This document shows, piece by piece, positions 24,901-34,301 of a DNA stretch of 64,000 nt. This DNA is from Pycnococcus provasolii (lineage: Eukaryota > Chlorophyta > Pseudoscourfieldiophyceae > Pseudoscourfieldiales). The DNA is taken from the NCBI GenBank assembly GCA_049487715.1, contig CP150566.1:434001-498000 (forward strand), read 5' to 3'. Position 1 is the first letter of the stretch; the number at the start of each line of letters is the position of its first letter. Below the pieces are notes generated by a model. The model did no database searches. It worked only from the letters and a program-made list of their open reading frames with translations, and was not told the origin of the DNA. The translations under genes were made by a program, and so were the position numbers.

Positions 24901-25659
24901 CGCGGCTTGACGACATCGATTGATATTGCTGCCGATGGTGCAATTCGATCAATTAATTTTCCAAGAGGAAACTACACCAACTATATTGACGACGGCGACA
25001 TTTTGATTAATGGCCCTGCTGAAGTTATGTTCACTCACTTCGATCTCGAACAGTGCGGCCCGTCCGGATCATGCTCTTGCGACTTTCTTGAGATGAATTC
25101 AACAGGCGGTGGTCAACGTCGCATGTGCGGTGCTGCCGCAGCACGACCGTCGGGTGGAGACATAGAAGAAGGACTGATATCCTCCTCATTGCCAAATATA
25201 TCGCTCCCAGTTCTCGGCACACGGTACACGATCCCCGGTGGCGAATCTTGGAACGTGTATTTCCGCACAGACTATTCTATCGTGAAAAGTGGATTCCAGT
25301 TTTACTGTGGAATTCCAAGTCCACCGCCTCCCCCGAGCCCGCCGCCAAATTTGCCTCCCCCTCCCCCTCCACCACCACCACCACCACCACCGACAACAAC
25401 AACAACAACAACGATGACAACGGCAACCACAACCACAACAACGACACCAGCACCGCCGGTGACAACAACGACAACAACTACTTCAACGACGACGACGACG
25501 ACGTCAACGACTTTACCCGGGATTCCTCCAGTTCCACCCATTGGACAACTTCCGGATCCTCCACCTACAGGAGAGTTTGTTCCAATTAGCAGCTCGCGGA
25601 CGTTGACGGGATTTTTCGTGGGCATGATTACGACCTGCTTCTACATTGCTGCATTTTGA
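21990..25659 (+). CDS. Secreted papain-family (C1A) cysteine protease with four CUB-like modules, two-exon, frame break at about 22600
   Basis: An N-terminal signal peptide (MKTQ...ACFVQEQAFA) and an I29-like propeptide lead into the protease: catalytic Cys in CGSCWAF, LSEQQLVSCD, CDGGW, catalytic His in ANHAVVIVGY, and Asn in IVRNSWG. Four repeats then follow, each starting GCHV/GCHI and ending GFxxxC, joined by Pro-rich linkers: roughly 23273-23612, 23700-24168, 24243-24825 and 24889-25308. They resemble CUB domains (DYLTF, KCG). The end is Thr-rich, with a hydrophobic tail (GFFVGMITTCFYIAAF) that could be a GPI or membrane anchor. An intron at 24387-24548 (donor GTACGT, acceptor TTTATCAG) restores FSHFELEDHASCAYDY. 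Between LVSCD and GGCDGGW the frame shifts by one base with no plausible intron. Confidence 0.82.
24387..24548 (+). other. Intron in the protease-CUB gene
   Basis: Donor GA|GTACGT, AT- and pyrimidine-rich body, acceptor TTTATCAG|ACTC. Removal fuses the interrupted third CUB-like repeat exactly to the pattern of the other three. 162 bp. Confidence 0.9.
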
Positions 25660-26174
25660 AAGAAGAAGGTGAAGGGAGGGTCGAATAATCTTACGGCACA
25701 ACATACATGCGCAGGGTTTAGCTTTATTTCATTTTTACAGACTTAAGGATTTCACAATTTAATTTAAGGGATTTCACTTACTTATTTGCTCACTGCATTT
25801 CATGATTTGCATCCTCCGGACCGTGCGGGGCACTGCACACCACTACCTAACTTCGACAATAACTTGTTTAGTTGTTTGCGCATGCAGGCGGTATCATGCA
25901 AGATTAGAGGGACTCCACCACCGTTGCTCCCGTACTACGTACTACGTACTATCCATGGCAGATAGATGCGATTCATTCATTGTACGCATAAATGAGTCCG
26001 GCCATGACCACTTTGAGCAAGCAACCCTCCCCAACAAGCGCCCAGGCACAAAACCATTATGGTTGGGGGTATCCCCCGTAGGTCGTTTCCCTTGAATTGA
26101 TTCCGAGACCGGAATAAGTCGATCTGACAGGGCGTCACGTCAGAAGCTGCCTCCTTCCTCCTCTTGAAAACTTA
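25660..26174. other. Intergenic region between protease and Cu-ATPase genes
   Basis: 515 bp between two plus-strand genes. Contains a 7-bp repeat CGTACTA x3 at 25931-25950 and a GTATCCCC motif near 26069. Presumably protease 3' UTR and Cu-ATPase promoter. No gene seen. Confidence 0.45.
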
Positions 26175-29100
26175 ATGGCAGCGCTCCCTCTCGCTACGAG
26201 CCCGTGGCCCTGGGGCTCTGTGCAGCCGTGGGCGCAGCAGCGTTCGCGCAGTCGTCGTCTCCACGACAACAACGAGCAGAGTACGATACTTGGGACGTCG
26301 ATGCGCGCACGTCGTAAGCAGTTTCTGCGCTGGTGGAGACGTGAAGGTGGCGGTGGAACCAAAGGTTCGGTGATCGTGACACTTCGGGTGTATGTCGACG
26401 TCGTCGACGACGACGACGATAAGCAGGCGGTCATTGACTCGCTACGCACGCACCCGCATGTTCGCGAGGCTGCCGCGGCAGCAACCTCAACAACAACAGC
26501 CTCATCATCATCGCAGTCTTACTTCGACGTGGTGGTTGACGCCACCGCGGGTGTCGAGCCCTCCGCACTGGTAGCGAGCGTGCGCATGGCACTTGCGCAG
26601 AAACGTGGCGTGCGCATGATGACGACAACAAGCGACGAATCCGACGATACCCCTTCTCCACCAAGGCAGAAGGAAAAGGAGACATCGTCGTCGTCGCGAA
26701 TCCCGCGTGTGCAGATTCTACCAGCATTTGGCGCCGGATCATCGGGAATTGAGCATGGACCACGTGCAGCCTCTATCGTCTTCACGATAGAGTCGGAAGA
26801 CAACATCAACAGCAGCAGCAGAGCGTGTGCGTGTGATGGTCAAAATGTGATCTCATCCATCCCGGAGTCAGACGTTGTCGCAACGTCGGGAAGTCATGCA
26901 TGCGTGGTTGTGCGCGAGACGTGCGAATGTCCAGCCTGTCCCAACGACAGCAGCTCCGTGCACGAAAAGAAGAAGGAGAAGGAGGGTGGTGCATCTACGA
27001 ATCTATTTGAGCGTGTTGGCAGGGCAATCTCTGCATCAGTCAATCAATCTTCATCCTCTTCGCAACACCAGGGAAAGACAGTAGTGGCCATGAAAATTGG
27101 CCACGGTGGTAGCGGCGGCGACGATGACGACGACGATGATTCTACTAACATCACCATGCCTCTCCTCCCATCTCCGAACGACGATGAAGACGACGAGGTT
27201 GTCACGATTCGAATTCGCGGCATGGAGTGCGGCAGCTGTGCAGCCTGGATGCGTGATGCGCTGCAACGTGTTCCTGGCGTTGAGAAGGTGGACATTTCTT
27301 TGTCGTCTGGAACGGCGGTTGTGCGTACAGGGCACCCGCGTCCATCGCTGGAAGATCTCGCGGAGAGCGTTTACCTCGCGGGCTACGATTTGGCAAGAGA
27401 GGCAAGCCAGCACTTCGAACTTCATGGTGGTGGCGCAGCACACGAAAAGGGATGGTGGTCGCGCCTTAGCTCATTCGGAAAGAGTAGTAGCAGCCGTGGC
27501 ATGCCGGTTGACGGTGGCAATGATGAGGAAGCGCCGCCGATGCCGCCGCCGCCTGCTGGGAATAATCAGAAGCCGACGACTGGTAGTAGTAGTGTACTCA
27601 ACTTTGCTGTGCTAGGCATGACGTGCGGGTCATGCGTGAATGCTGTCAAGAATGCGCTCATTGCCTCGCATTTACCAGGCTTCCCCTTAACGACAGAGGA
27701 CGTGGCTCTCGACTCCGTCTCAGGAAATGGACGCGTGGTGCTTACAGACGCGAGCGCATTCCTCGCCGCGAACGGGATCGCAGAGATGGCGTCCGCAGTC
27801 AGCGCGGCGGGGTACGAGGCTGTCAACGTCGAGATCGAGGGTGACGATGGTCTCGATGCATCGGCGATGAGCAGCAAGGAGAGGATTGTTGTGCGGCTGT
27901 ACGTCGATGGGATCGTGTGCGCTTCGTGCCCACCTCGCATCGAAAATGCCGTGCGCCGAAACCTGGCAAAACGAGGCATCGTCGAGAGCAGTCGTGATGC
28001 TGCTGCGATTGACACCGAAGACTACGTGCAGATTGACGACGTGCGCGTGGACTATGTGACGTCCGAGCTTCTCGTGCACTTCAGGATTCACGGTAACGCC
28101 GCCGCTGTTGCCGCCATCACCGACGAGGAAGAGGAGGAGACGAAGCAGGGTATGAGTGCTGTACACCGCGTTGATCCGCAGCGCAGCCTCGAGTGGCAGG
28201 TGGCCACGATCGTCAACAATTTGGGGTATGGTGCGTACCCTTGGCAACGTGGTGGTGGCCGCATCGGCACGGCAATACGCACCACGCGAAATTCCGAATG
28301 GGTTTCGAATGCATGCTATGCAGTTGCGTTGGCTGTCGTCGAGCTTGCAATACTGCTACTGCAACATCGATGCGAATACGAGGCAAGTCAGGAGGAGGAT
28401 GCACGAAAGCACGACGAGAAATTCGCCGCTCAGGACTGCGTGATCCTCTCTAGTCATGCGCAGTTTTTGCTTGCGACAATGCAGCTTTTAGGACCTGCGG
28501 GCATCTTCTGGTTCGTTCGCGCGTGGCGAGCTTTCCGCCATGGCTCAGCGAACATGGCAACGCTCGTCGTGCTGGGAGCGGGCACGGCGTACCTGTACAG
28601 CGTCGTGGTACTCTTCTCCACGGACTGGGCATGGGGAAAGCAAATGCGACACGACCTTCGTCATCGTGAACCTCCCGCTTCGTGGCACATCAGTCACGGC
28701 ATGCTCATGTTCGACTGTGCAATTTTCACGGTCGCCATCGTGACAGTCGGCAAGTGTTTTGAAGAATATGCGAAAGCAGAGAGCGTCGACGCCGCCTCTA
28801 AGCTTTCCAAGCTGCTCGATGGCCCAGCCACGCTTCTGTGGCAGTATCGCCCAAGTAGTACTGCCGCCGCCGCACCATCCTCTGTGCTGGAGGCGGCACT
28901 CGATGCCACGTGCGTCGTCGACACGTCCTTTGTCAAGCCGGGCGATCTAATCAGAGCCAAGGCTGGGGAGCGCATCGTGGTGGATGGCATTGTCGTTGGA
29001 ATTGGAACGAGCGCCGTTGACGAGAGGGTCATCACTGGCGAGTCTGTACCTCGTCCAGTGGGGATGGGAAGCATGGTGATTGGCGGAGCCGTGAATGTCG

Positions 29101-30908
29101 GCGACGAACCTGTGTTCTACCGTGCGACTGCGAGCAAAACGTCGTCGTATCTGCAGACGATTGCCACGGCTGTGGACGAGGCAAGAATGTCCACAGGCTC
29201 ATCAGCAGGTCGAATTGCCGATCGCTGGGCGGCACGCTTCGCACCACTGATCATCTTCACCGCGCTCGCCGCGCTGGCAGGTTGGATGATCCGTGCACGT
29301 GTGACGTGCTCATCAGAGTCCACCTCGCACATGTGCAAGGCACCGGTGAGCTGGGCGCTTCACTTTGCCGTTGCGACGGTGGTGTCGGCGTGCCCTTGTG
29401 CTTTAGGCCTCGCATCTCCGAGCGCCGTCTCGGTTGGCGCTTGGGTTGCCGCGAAGCGCGGCATCTTCGTGAAAGGTGGAAGTGGACTTGAGGATGCCGC
29501 GAGTGTGAAGAAAGTGGTCTTCGACAAGACGGGAACGCTTACGACAGGCGAGTTGACGGTCGCGACGACAATGTGGCTCGCGAAGAAGAAGAGCAGCGCG
29601 GCGGCGCAGGAGGAGATGGTGGCGACGTCGTCGTCGTCGTCGTCGTCGTCATTCCAGCCATTCGCGCGTGAGGCGGATGCCTGGCATTTGGTGCATCTGG
29701 CGGAGGAGTCGAGCTCGCATCCCATTGCCATAGCACTCGCACGATACGCCGCAACCTTTCCGTTGTCAGCCAACACAGCAGAAGATGTCGCCGGCGGCGA
29801 GCAGCCTTACGTGCGCAACCTGCCTGGCCTGGGAACATTTGTTCGTGTGAACGGATGGAGCGCGCTTGTTGGCAATCGTTCTCTGATGCGCCGCGCGAAT
29901 GTCGTCGTTCCATCGCTGGGCGAAGACGAGCTCGAAGAAGGATTCGGCGTGGCGGTGACAAGCGACGAGGATGCGGAGCGGAGAGCTGCTCGAGGTGTGG
30001 TGACGGCGAGCGACAGCGAAATGCTACCCTCGATGCCGTTGCATGCCACGACGCCGGGAACTCCTCAGCACGGCGTACTTCCGGGGGCACACTGCACGCC
30101 CGTGTACGTGGCGATTGCACGCGCGACTTTGGAGACGAACACAACAACTTCGGTATCGCCGGAGGAGGAAGCTTGGTTCCGGTGGCTTCGAGATGCCGAC
30201 GACGTTGGTGGTGGTTTTGGCGGCGGTGGTGCAACTGCTGAGGGACATCATCATGACGACGTGAAAAAATCAAGCGTCGTTCCGCTGACCATTGCCTCGG
30301 TGGATGGCGAGTCGGCATTCAGCACATGCCTCGTGATCGGCATGACAGATGCGCTACGCGAGGAGAGTCATGCCGCGGTGGCAGCCTTATGTGACATGGG
30401 TATCGAAAGCTATCTGTGCACAGGAGACCAGATGGGTGCTGCTTTGCACGTCGCGCGGCTGGCAGGCATTGCACCTTCCCGCGTCGTGTACGGCGCATCG
30501 CCAACGCGCAAGGCTGAATTCCTGCGTGGTTTGGAGCGGTCAGCTCCCGTCGCTTTTGTTGGCGATGGGGTGAATGACGCCATTGCCATAGCATCCGCCA
30601 CGTTTGGGATCGCCGTAGGTGGCGCGACGGACATCGCGACGAGTGCCGCGCGGTGCGTGGTGACGTCGACAAACCTCATGCACGTCCCCGAAGCTCTTCG
30701 CATTGCCCGGAAAACGATGGCACAGATTCGTTTCAACATAGCGGAGGCTGTGTTGTACAATTTAGCGGTCGTACCTCTGGCGGCGGGCGCATATTGGGAT
30801 TTGCTCCACTGGAGTCTAAGCGCGACGGTTGGTGCAATTTTGATGAGCTGCTCGTCACTCTTGGTGATGGCGACAAGTCTGACCCTGCTATGGGTTTTGC
30901 GCTTTTAA
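26175..30908 (+). CDS. Copper-transporting P1B-type ATPase (RAN1/Ccc2/ATP7-like)
   Basis: 1577 residues, well above the usual ~1000. Three heavy-metal (HMA) modules are visible: GMECGSC (about 348-354), GMTCGSC (about 481) and GIVCASC (about 579). After these come the transport core: TGES (about 953), the metal-binding CPC in the membrane (about 1072, SACPCALGLASPSA), phosphorylated Asp in DKTGT (about 1116), SSHPIA (about 1179) and GDGVNDA (about 1462), then two final membrane spans. It pumps Cu+ into the secretory pathway or plastid. The first ~330 residues are Ser-, Asp- and His-rich with no HMA core but include degenerate beta-alpha-beta-like stretches (GSVIVTLRVYVDVVDDD). The nucleotide-binding domain has an extra 100-residue insert. 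Single exon. Confidence 0.93.
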   Translation: MAALPLATSPWPWGSVQPWAQQRSRSRRLHDNNEQSTILGTSMRARRKQFLRWWRREGGGGTKGSVIVTLRVYVDVVDDDDDKQAVIDSLRTHPHVREAAAAATSTTTASSSSQSYFDVVVDATAGVEPSALVASVRMALAQKRGVRMMTTTSDESDDTPSPPRQKEKETSSSSRIPRVQILPAFGAGSSGIEHGPRAASIVFTIESEDNINSSSRACACDGQNVISSIPESDVVATSGSHACVVVRETCECPACPNDSSSVHEKKKEKEGGASTNLFERVGRAISASVNQSSSSSQHQGKTVVAMKIGHGGSGGDDDDDDDSTNITMPLLPSPNDDEDDEVVTIRIRGMECGSCAAWMRDALQRVPGVEKVDISLSSGTAVVRTGHPRPSLEDLAESVYLAGYDLAREASQHFELHGGGAAHEKGWWSRLSSFGKSSSSRGMPVDGGNDEEAPPMPPPPAGNNQKPTTGSSSVLNFAVLGMTCGSCVNAVKNALIASHLPGFPLTTEDVALDSVSGNGRVVLTDASAFLAANGIAEMASAVSAAGYEAVNVEIEGDDGLDASAMSSKERIVVRLYVDGIVCASCPPRIENAVRRNLAKRGIVESSRDAAAIDTEDYVQIDDVRVDYVTSELLVHFRIHGNAAAVAAITDEEEEETKQGMSAVHRVDPQRSLEWQVATIVNNLGYGAYPWQRGGGRIGTAIRTTRNSEWVSNACYAVALAVVELAILLLQHRCEYEASQEEDARKHDEKFAAQDCVILSSHAQFLLATMQLLGPAGIFWFVRAWRAFRHGSANMATLVVLGAGTAYLYSVVVLFSTDWAWGKQMRHDLRHREPPASWHISHGMLMFDCAIFTVAIVTVGKCFEEYAKAESVDAASKLSKLLDGPATLLWQYRPSSTAAAAPSSVLEAALDATCVVDTSFVKPGDLIRAKAGERIVVDGIVVGIGTSAVDERVITGESVPRPVGMGSMVIGGAVNVGDEPVFYRATASKTSSYLQTIATAVDEARMSTGSSAGRIADRWAARFAPLIIFTALAALAGWMIRARVTCSSESTSHMCKAPVSWALHFAVATVVSACPCALGLASPSAVSVGAWVAAKRGIFVKGGSGLEDAASVKKVVFDKTGTLTTGELTVATTMWLAKKKSSAAAQEEMVATSSSSSSSSFQPFAREADAWHLVHLAEESSSHPIAIALARYAATFPLSANTAEDVAGGEQPYVRNLPGLGTFVRVNGWSALVGNRSLMRRANVVVPSLGEDELEEGFGVAVTSDEDAERRAARGVVTASDSEMLPSMPLHATTPGTPQHGVLPGAHCTPVYVAIARATLETNTTTSVSPEEEAWFRWLRDADDVGGGFGGGGATAEGHHHDDVKKSSVVPLTIASVDGESAFSTCLVIGMTDALREESHAAVAALCDMGIESYLCTGDQMGAALHVARLAGIAPSRVVYGASPTRKAEFLRGLERSAPVAFVGDGVNDAIAIASATFGIAVGGATDIATSAARCVVTSTNLMHVPEALRIARKTMAQIRFNIAEAVLYNLAVVPLAAGAYWDLLHWSLSATVGAILMSCSSLLVMATSLTLLWVLRF

Positions 30909-31426
30909 TAAAGGTAGTTGTTAGCGGCTTAGCGCACCGCCGACCGGCACCGCATTTTTGCGCATCGAGCTCGACGACGATTCGAGGCAGTCAGGCACTC
31001 CTCCAGATAGAGAAGGCGCCTGCCATACCTCAAGACGGCTCTATGAGTAGTTGTAAAAGTGAACCATACATGTGTTTTTCCAAGGATGCAAATGTAAAAA
31101 ACACAGTAGGAGGAGGTGAGGGACCTCATACTGTCATACATAGTGAGGACTTGGGACCAGAGGCGGGGGGGATCCCGAACGACAACCAAACCTGCTCTTG
31201 TAAACTTTCCCCGGGGAGACCCTTCCTAACCCCTAACCCGGAACCTGCTCTTCCGTCCTTAAACCCCAATTATGTCCCATGTGAGTAAGAAAAAAGTGGA
31301 GATGTAGATTGAGTTTTGGGTGTGGATAGGGGAGAGAGGATCGGTCGGGGATCTCTTGTCGGCGCCCTCCCCTCCCACACCAACCACACCACACGCCTCT
31401 CCTAGGTGGGCATTCACTGCAGCCCG
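30909..31426. other. Intergenic region, Cu-ATPase to CYP97C
   Basis: Carries short CCTAACCCCTAACCC telobox-like strings near 31227 and a GGGGGG run near 31165. No coding or RNA feature seen. Confidence 0.45.
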
Positions 31427-33199
31427 ATGGCGTCAAAGCCGTCTTCGCTGTGTCGGTCTTCACCAAAGTTGACTCACCGTTTTTCATGTCGTTTCTCTGG
31501 TTCTCATTCAGGTCGTTCATCTTTCAGGATTCGTCTTCTTTGTAAGGTTCGATGTAAGGCTGTGGACCCGTCAGCACCATCATCATCATCATCATCATCA
31601 GACGTTGCGGCGGCGGCGGAGGACCCCCTTGATGGTGATGATGTGGACCTCGACGACCTCGTGTTCGCGGATGCTCTCACAGGCGTGTCCGACAAAGATG
31701 GTGCCGGTGCTACGATGGTCTCGCCAGACTGGCTCACGAGCCTGCAGCGCAACTGGGGAGGAAAGGCGGACCTGCCCGTCGCTGACGCAAAGGTGGACGA
31801 CATCGCTGAACTGCTTGGAGGAGGACTCTTCCAACCGCTCTACAAGTGGATGCTCGAGTCGGGGCCCGTTTACCTCCTGCCCACCGGACCCGTCACATCG
31901 TACGTCGTCGTCAGCGAGCCGAGCTGCGTCAAACACGTCCTGCGAAGCTACGGAACCAAGTACATCAAGGGAACCATATCGGAGGCTGGCAAGTTCCTTT
32001 TCGGCGTCGGCGTCGCGCTCGCCGAAGGAGAGCCGTGGAAGGTGAGACGCAAGGCGATCGGACCTGCACTGCACCGCAAGTACGTTGAGGTGATGGTCAA
32101 CCGCGTCTTCGGACCGTCCGCTATCAAGATGGTGGCGCAGCTTGAGGACATCACACAATCGAACAAGCCTGTCGTAGACCTTGAGACCAAATACAGCCAG
32201 GTCACGTTGGACGTCATTGGCAAGGCGGTGTTCAACTACGACTTTGACGCGCTCAACAAAGACTCGCCCGTCATTCAGGCGGTATACACGAGCCTCAAGG
32301 AGGTGGAGACGCGCGCGACGGACCTGTTTCCCTTCTGGAAACTTCCCGAGGAACTGAACTACGTCATCTCGCCACGTCAGCGCAATGCGCAGGATTCCGT
32401 CAAGACGATTCGAAACGTTACGGACGAGCTCATCGAAAAGTGCAAGGCGATCGTCGCGGAGGAGGAGGCGGTCGGAGGTGCGGAGGCGTGGGCAGAGCAG
32501 TACCTCAATGATGCCGACCCGAGCGTGCTTCGATACTTCCTCGCCGCACGCGAGGAAGTGTCGAGTGAGCAGCTTCGCGACGACCTGCTGAGCCTGCTCG
32601 TTGCGGGCCACGAGACGACCGCCTCCGTCCTGACGTGGGCAACTTACTGCCTCGCGAAGAACCCGGAGTCTCTTGCGACGCTACGCGAGGAGGTGGACCG
32701 CGTCGTCGGCGACAAGCCCGCGCCGACGTACGATGATCTCAGGTCGATGCCGTACTTGAATCGCGTGCTGTGCGAAACGATGCGCCTGTACCCGCAGCCG
32801 CCGGTGTACACGCGCCGCGCGATTGTTGACGATCAGCTGCCCACGGGCGAGAGCATACCAGCTGGGCAGGATATCCTCATCAGCATATACAATTTGCACC
32901 GCAGCCCAGATGTCTGGGGACCGACGTCGAACGACTTCAACCCGTTGCGCTTCGGTCCACTGGACGAGCCGCCGCCAAACGAAACGAACACCGACTACAG
33001 GTATGTGCCGTTCAGCGGTGGGCCGCGCAAGTGTCCCGGAGACTCGTTCGCGATGATGGAGGCGATGGTCGTGCTTGCTGTTTTGGTGCGAAGCATCGAC
33101 TTCGAGCTCATCGACATTGACAAAATACGCATGACGTCGGGCGCGACGATCCACACCGCAGACGGGCTCAACGCGCGCGTGTCGATGCGACAGCAGTAA
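31427..33199 (+). CDS. CYP97C: Cytochrome P450 CYP97C-like carotenoid (epsilon-ring) hydroxylase, plastid
   Basis: 590 residues from the first ATG. A Ser/Arg transit peptide is followed by the CYP97 N-terminal block LLGGGLFQPLYKWMLESGPVYLLPTGP. Then: the I-helix AGHETT (393-398), ExxR in CETMRLYP (about 450), PFSGGPRKCPG with the haem-ligand Cys536, and the CYP97-specific ending MTSGATIHTADGL. The KWM...GPVY, KYSQVTLDVIGKAVFNYDFD and NDADPSVLRYFLAAREEVSS stretches are closer to CYP97C (LUT1) than to CYP97A or B as I recall them, pointing to lutein synthesis. Assigning C over A is by eye and would need a tree. Confidence 0.9.
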   Translation: MASKPSSLCRSSPKLTHRFSCRFSGSHSGRSSFRIRLLCKVRCKAVDPSAPSSSSSSSDVAAAAEDPLDGDDVDLDDLVFADALTGVSDKDGAGATMVSPDWLTSLQRNWGGKADLPVADAKVDDIAELLGGGLFQPLYKWMLESGPVYLLPTGPVTSYVVVSEPSCVKHVLRSYGTKYIKGTISEAGKFLFGVGVALAEGEPWKVRRKAIGPALHRKYVEVMVNRVFGPSAIKMVAQLEDITQSNKPVVDLETKYSQVTLDVIGKAVFNYDFDALNKDSPVIQAVYTSLKEVETRATDLFPFWKLPEELNYVISPRQRNAQDSVKTIRNVTDELIEKCKAIVAEEEAVGGAEAWAEQYLNDADPSVLRYFLAAREEVSSEQLRDDLLSLLVAGHETTASVLTWATYCLAKNPESLATLREEVDRVVGDKPAPTYDDLRSMPYLNRVLCETMRLYPQPPVYTRRAIVDDQLPTGESIPAGQDILISIYNLHRSPDVWGPTSNDFNPLRFGPLDEPPPNETNTDYRYVPFSGGPRKCPGDSFAMMEAMVVLAVLVRSIDFELIDIDKIRMTSGATIHTADGLNARVSMRQQ

Positions 33200-33225
33200 G
33201 GAACTCAAATCTTTTGTTTTTCGTG

Positions 33226-34041
33226 TTACAGGAGCGCAATCGCCTGGCGCAGGTACTCCACCGCGTCGTCGATGGCGTCTAGTCCAATCGAACCCACCGC
33301 GTAACGCGCGAGCTTGTGTGCATCGCGCACGGCGTTGTTCGTGAGTTGCACCGGCGGCGGTGGTCCGGGTGCACGCGTAGGCTGCATCGGCGGTGCCGGC
33401 GTGACTGGTGTGCTCGGCGGTTGCTGCGGTGGGATATGTGGCTGAGGTGTCGCCGTCGGCTGAGGCGCCGGGGCGGGCGCGGCGATGGTGGGCGGTGGAA
33501 AAGCGGTGGCGGGCACGTCAGCTGGAGGAGGTGGAGGTGGCGGGAAACTCTCCCGCTCGGCGCTGCCTCCCTCCTCACCGTCGTTCGGCGGCGGCTCAGG
33601 CGCCCTTCCCTCCTTGATTGCCTTTGTGATTTCCGCACTCCTCCACAGCGCGTACTTTTTGGTCTCGCCCCACTTGTCTGGAAGCGTTTCTTCTCCAAAG
33701 TGGCTGCATATATCCATGAAGAGCTTCGCCGCGTAGTACGCCTGGGCAGTCTTCTTCGACGCCTTACCAGCTTTGTCTGCGCGGTCCGCGGACTTGAAAA
33801 TCTTCATCGCGAATGTCTGGCAGTAGCGCGAATCCTCCTCTGAGGAGCCTGATAGTCCCGCGGTCGGCTTGTCCTTTTCGAGCTGCGACATGATCGCCCC
33901 GAGCAGGCCGTCGTCGCGGTCTTCTGCGCGCATGCCCTTCTCGAGCGCGTACAGGCGGCAGTAGTACGCGACTAAGTTCTCGCTGATAGCAGACATCTCC
34001 TCCGCACGCTGCAGGTACGGAACCAGCGCCGACGCCGACAT
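33226..34041 (-). CDS. VTA1: VTA1/LIP5, cofactor of the ESCRT ATPase Vps4
   Basis: 271 residues. The N-terminal MIT-like helices (LQRAEEMSAISENLVAYYCRLYALEKG, and DICSHFGEETLPDKWGETKKYALWRSAEITKAIKEGR) are the hallmark of Vta1/LIP5. A Pro-rich linker follows (about 160-235). The C-terminal helical pair RDAHKLARYAVGSIGLDAIDDAVEYLRQAIALL is the Vps4-binding region. It stimulates Vps4 disassembly of ESCRT-III in multivesicular-body formation. Tail to tail with CYP97C, only 26 bases apart; the stop TAA lies within TGTAA. Confidence 0.93.
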   Translation of the reverse strand: MSASALVPYLQRAEEMSAISENLVAYYCRLYALEKGMRAEDRDDGLLGAIMSQLEKDKPTAGLSGSSEEDSRYCQTFAMKIFKSADRADKAGKASKKTAQAYYAAKLFMDICSHFGEETLPDKWGETKKYALWRSAEITKAIKEGRAPEPPPNDGEEGGSAERESFPPPPPPPADVPATAFPPPTIAAPAPAPQPTATPQPHIPPQQPPSTPVTPAPPMQPTRAPGPPPPVQLTNNAVRDAHKLARYAVGSIGLDAIDDAVEYLRQAIALL

Positions 34042-34301
34042 GACGGCGAGAAGCTGCGAATGGCCTGCCAGAAAGGGGGGGGGGGGGAGACCAAAAAATC
34101 GATACGACGAAAGCCAGGGCCCAGTGCCCAGGGGGGATCCCCTCTAGAACGCAAACTCACACACTGTGATGACCAACCAATGGCGGGTAGGGAGTTTTGT
34201 CCTGTCACCTGTCGTCAATCTAAAGAAAGAAATAAAATAAGAAATAAAAATCATAACAGACTTTTTAGTACCGTACAGTATATCCTTAGGAGTATGCAGT
34301 T

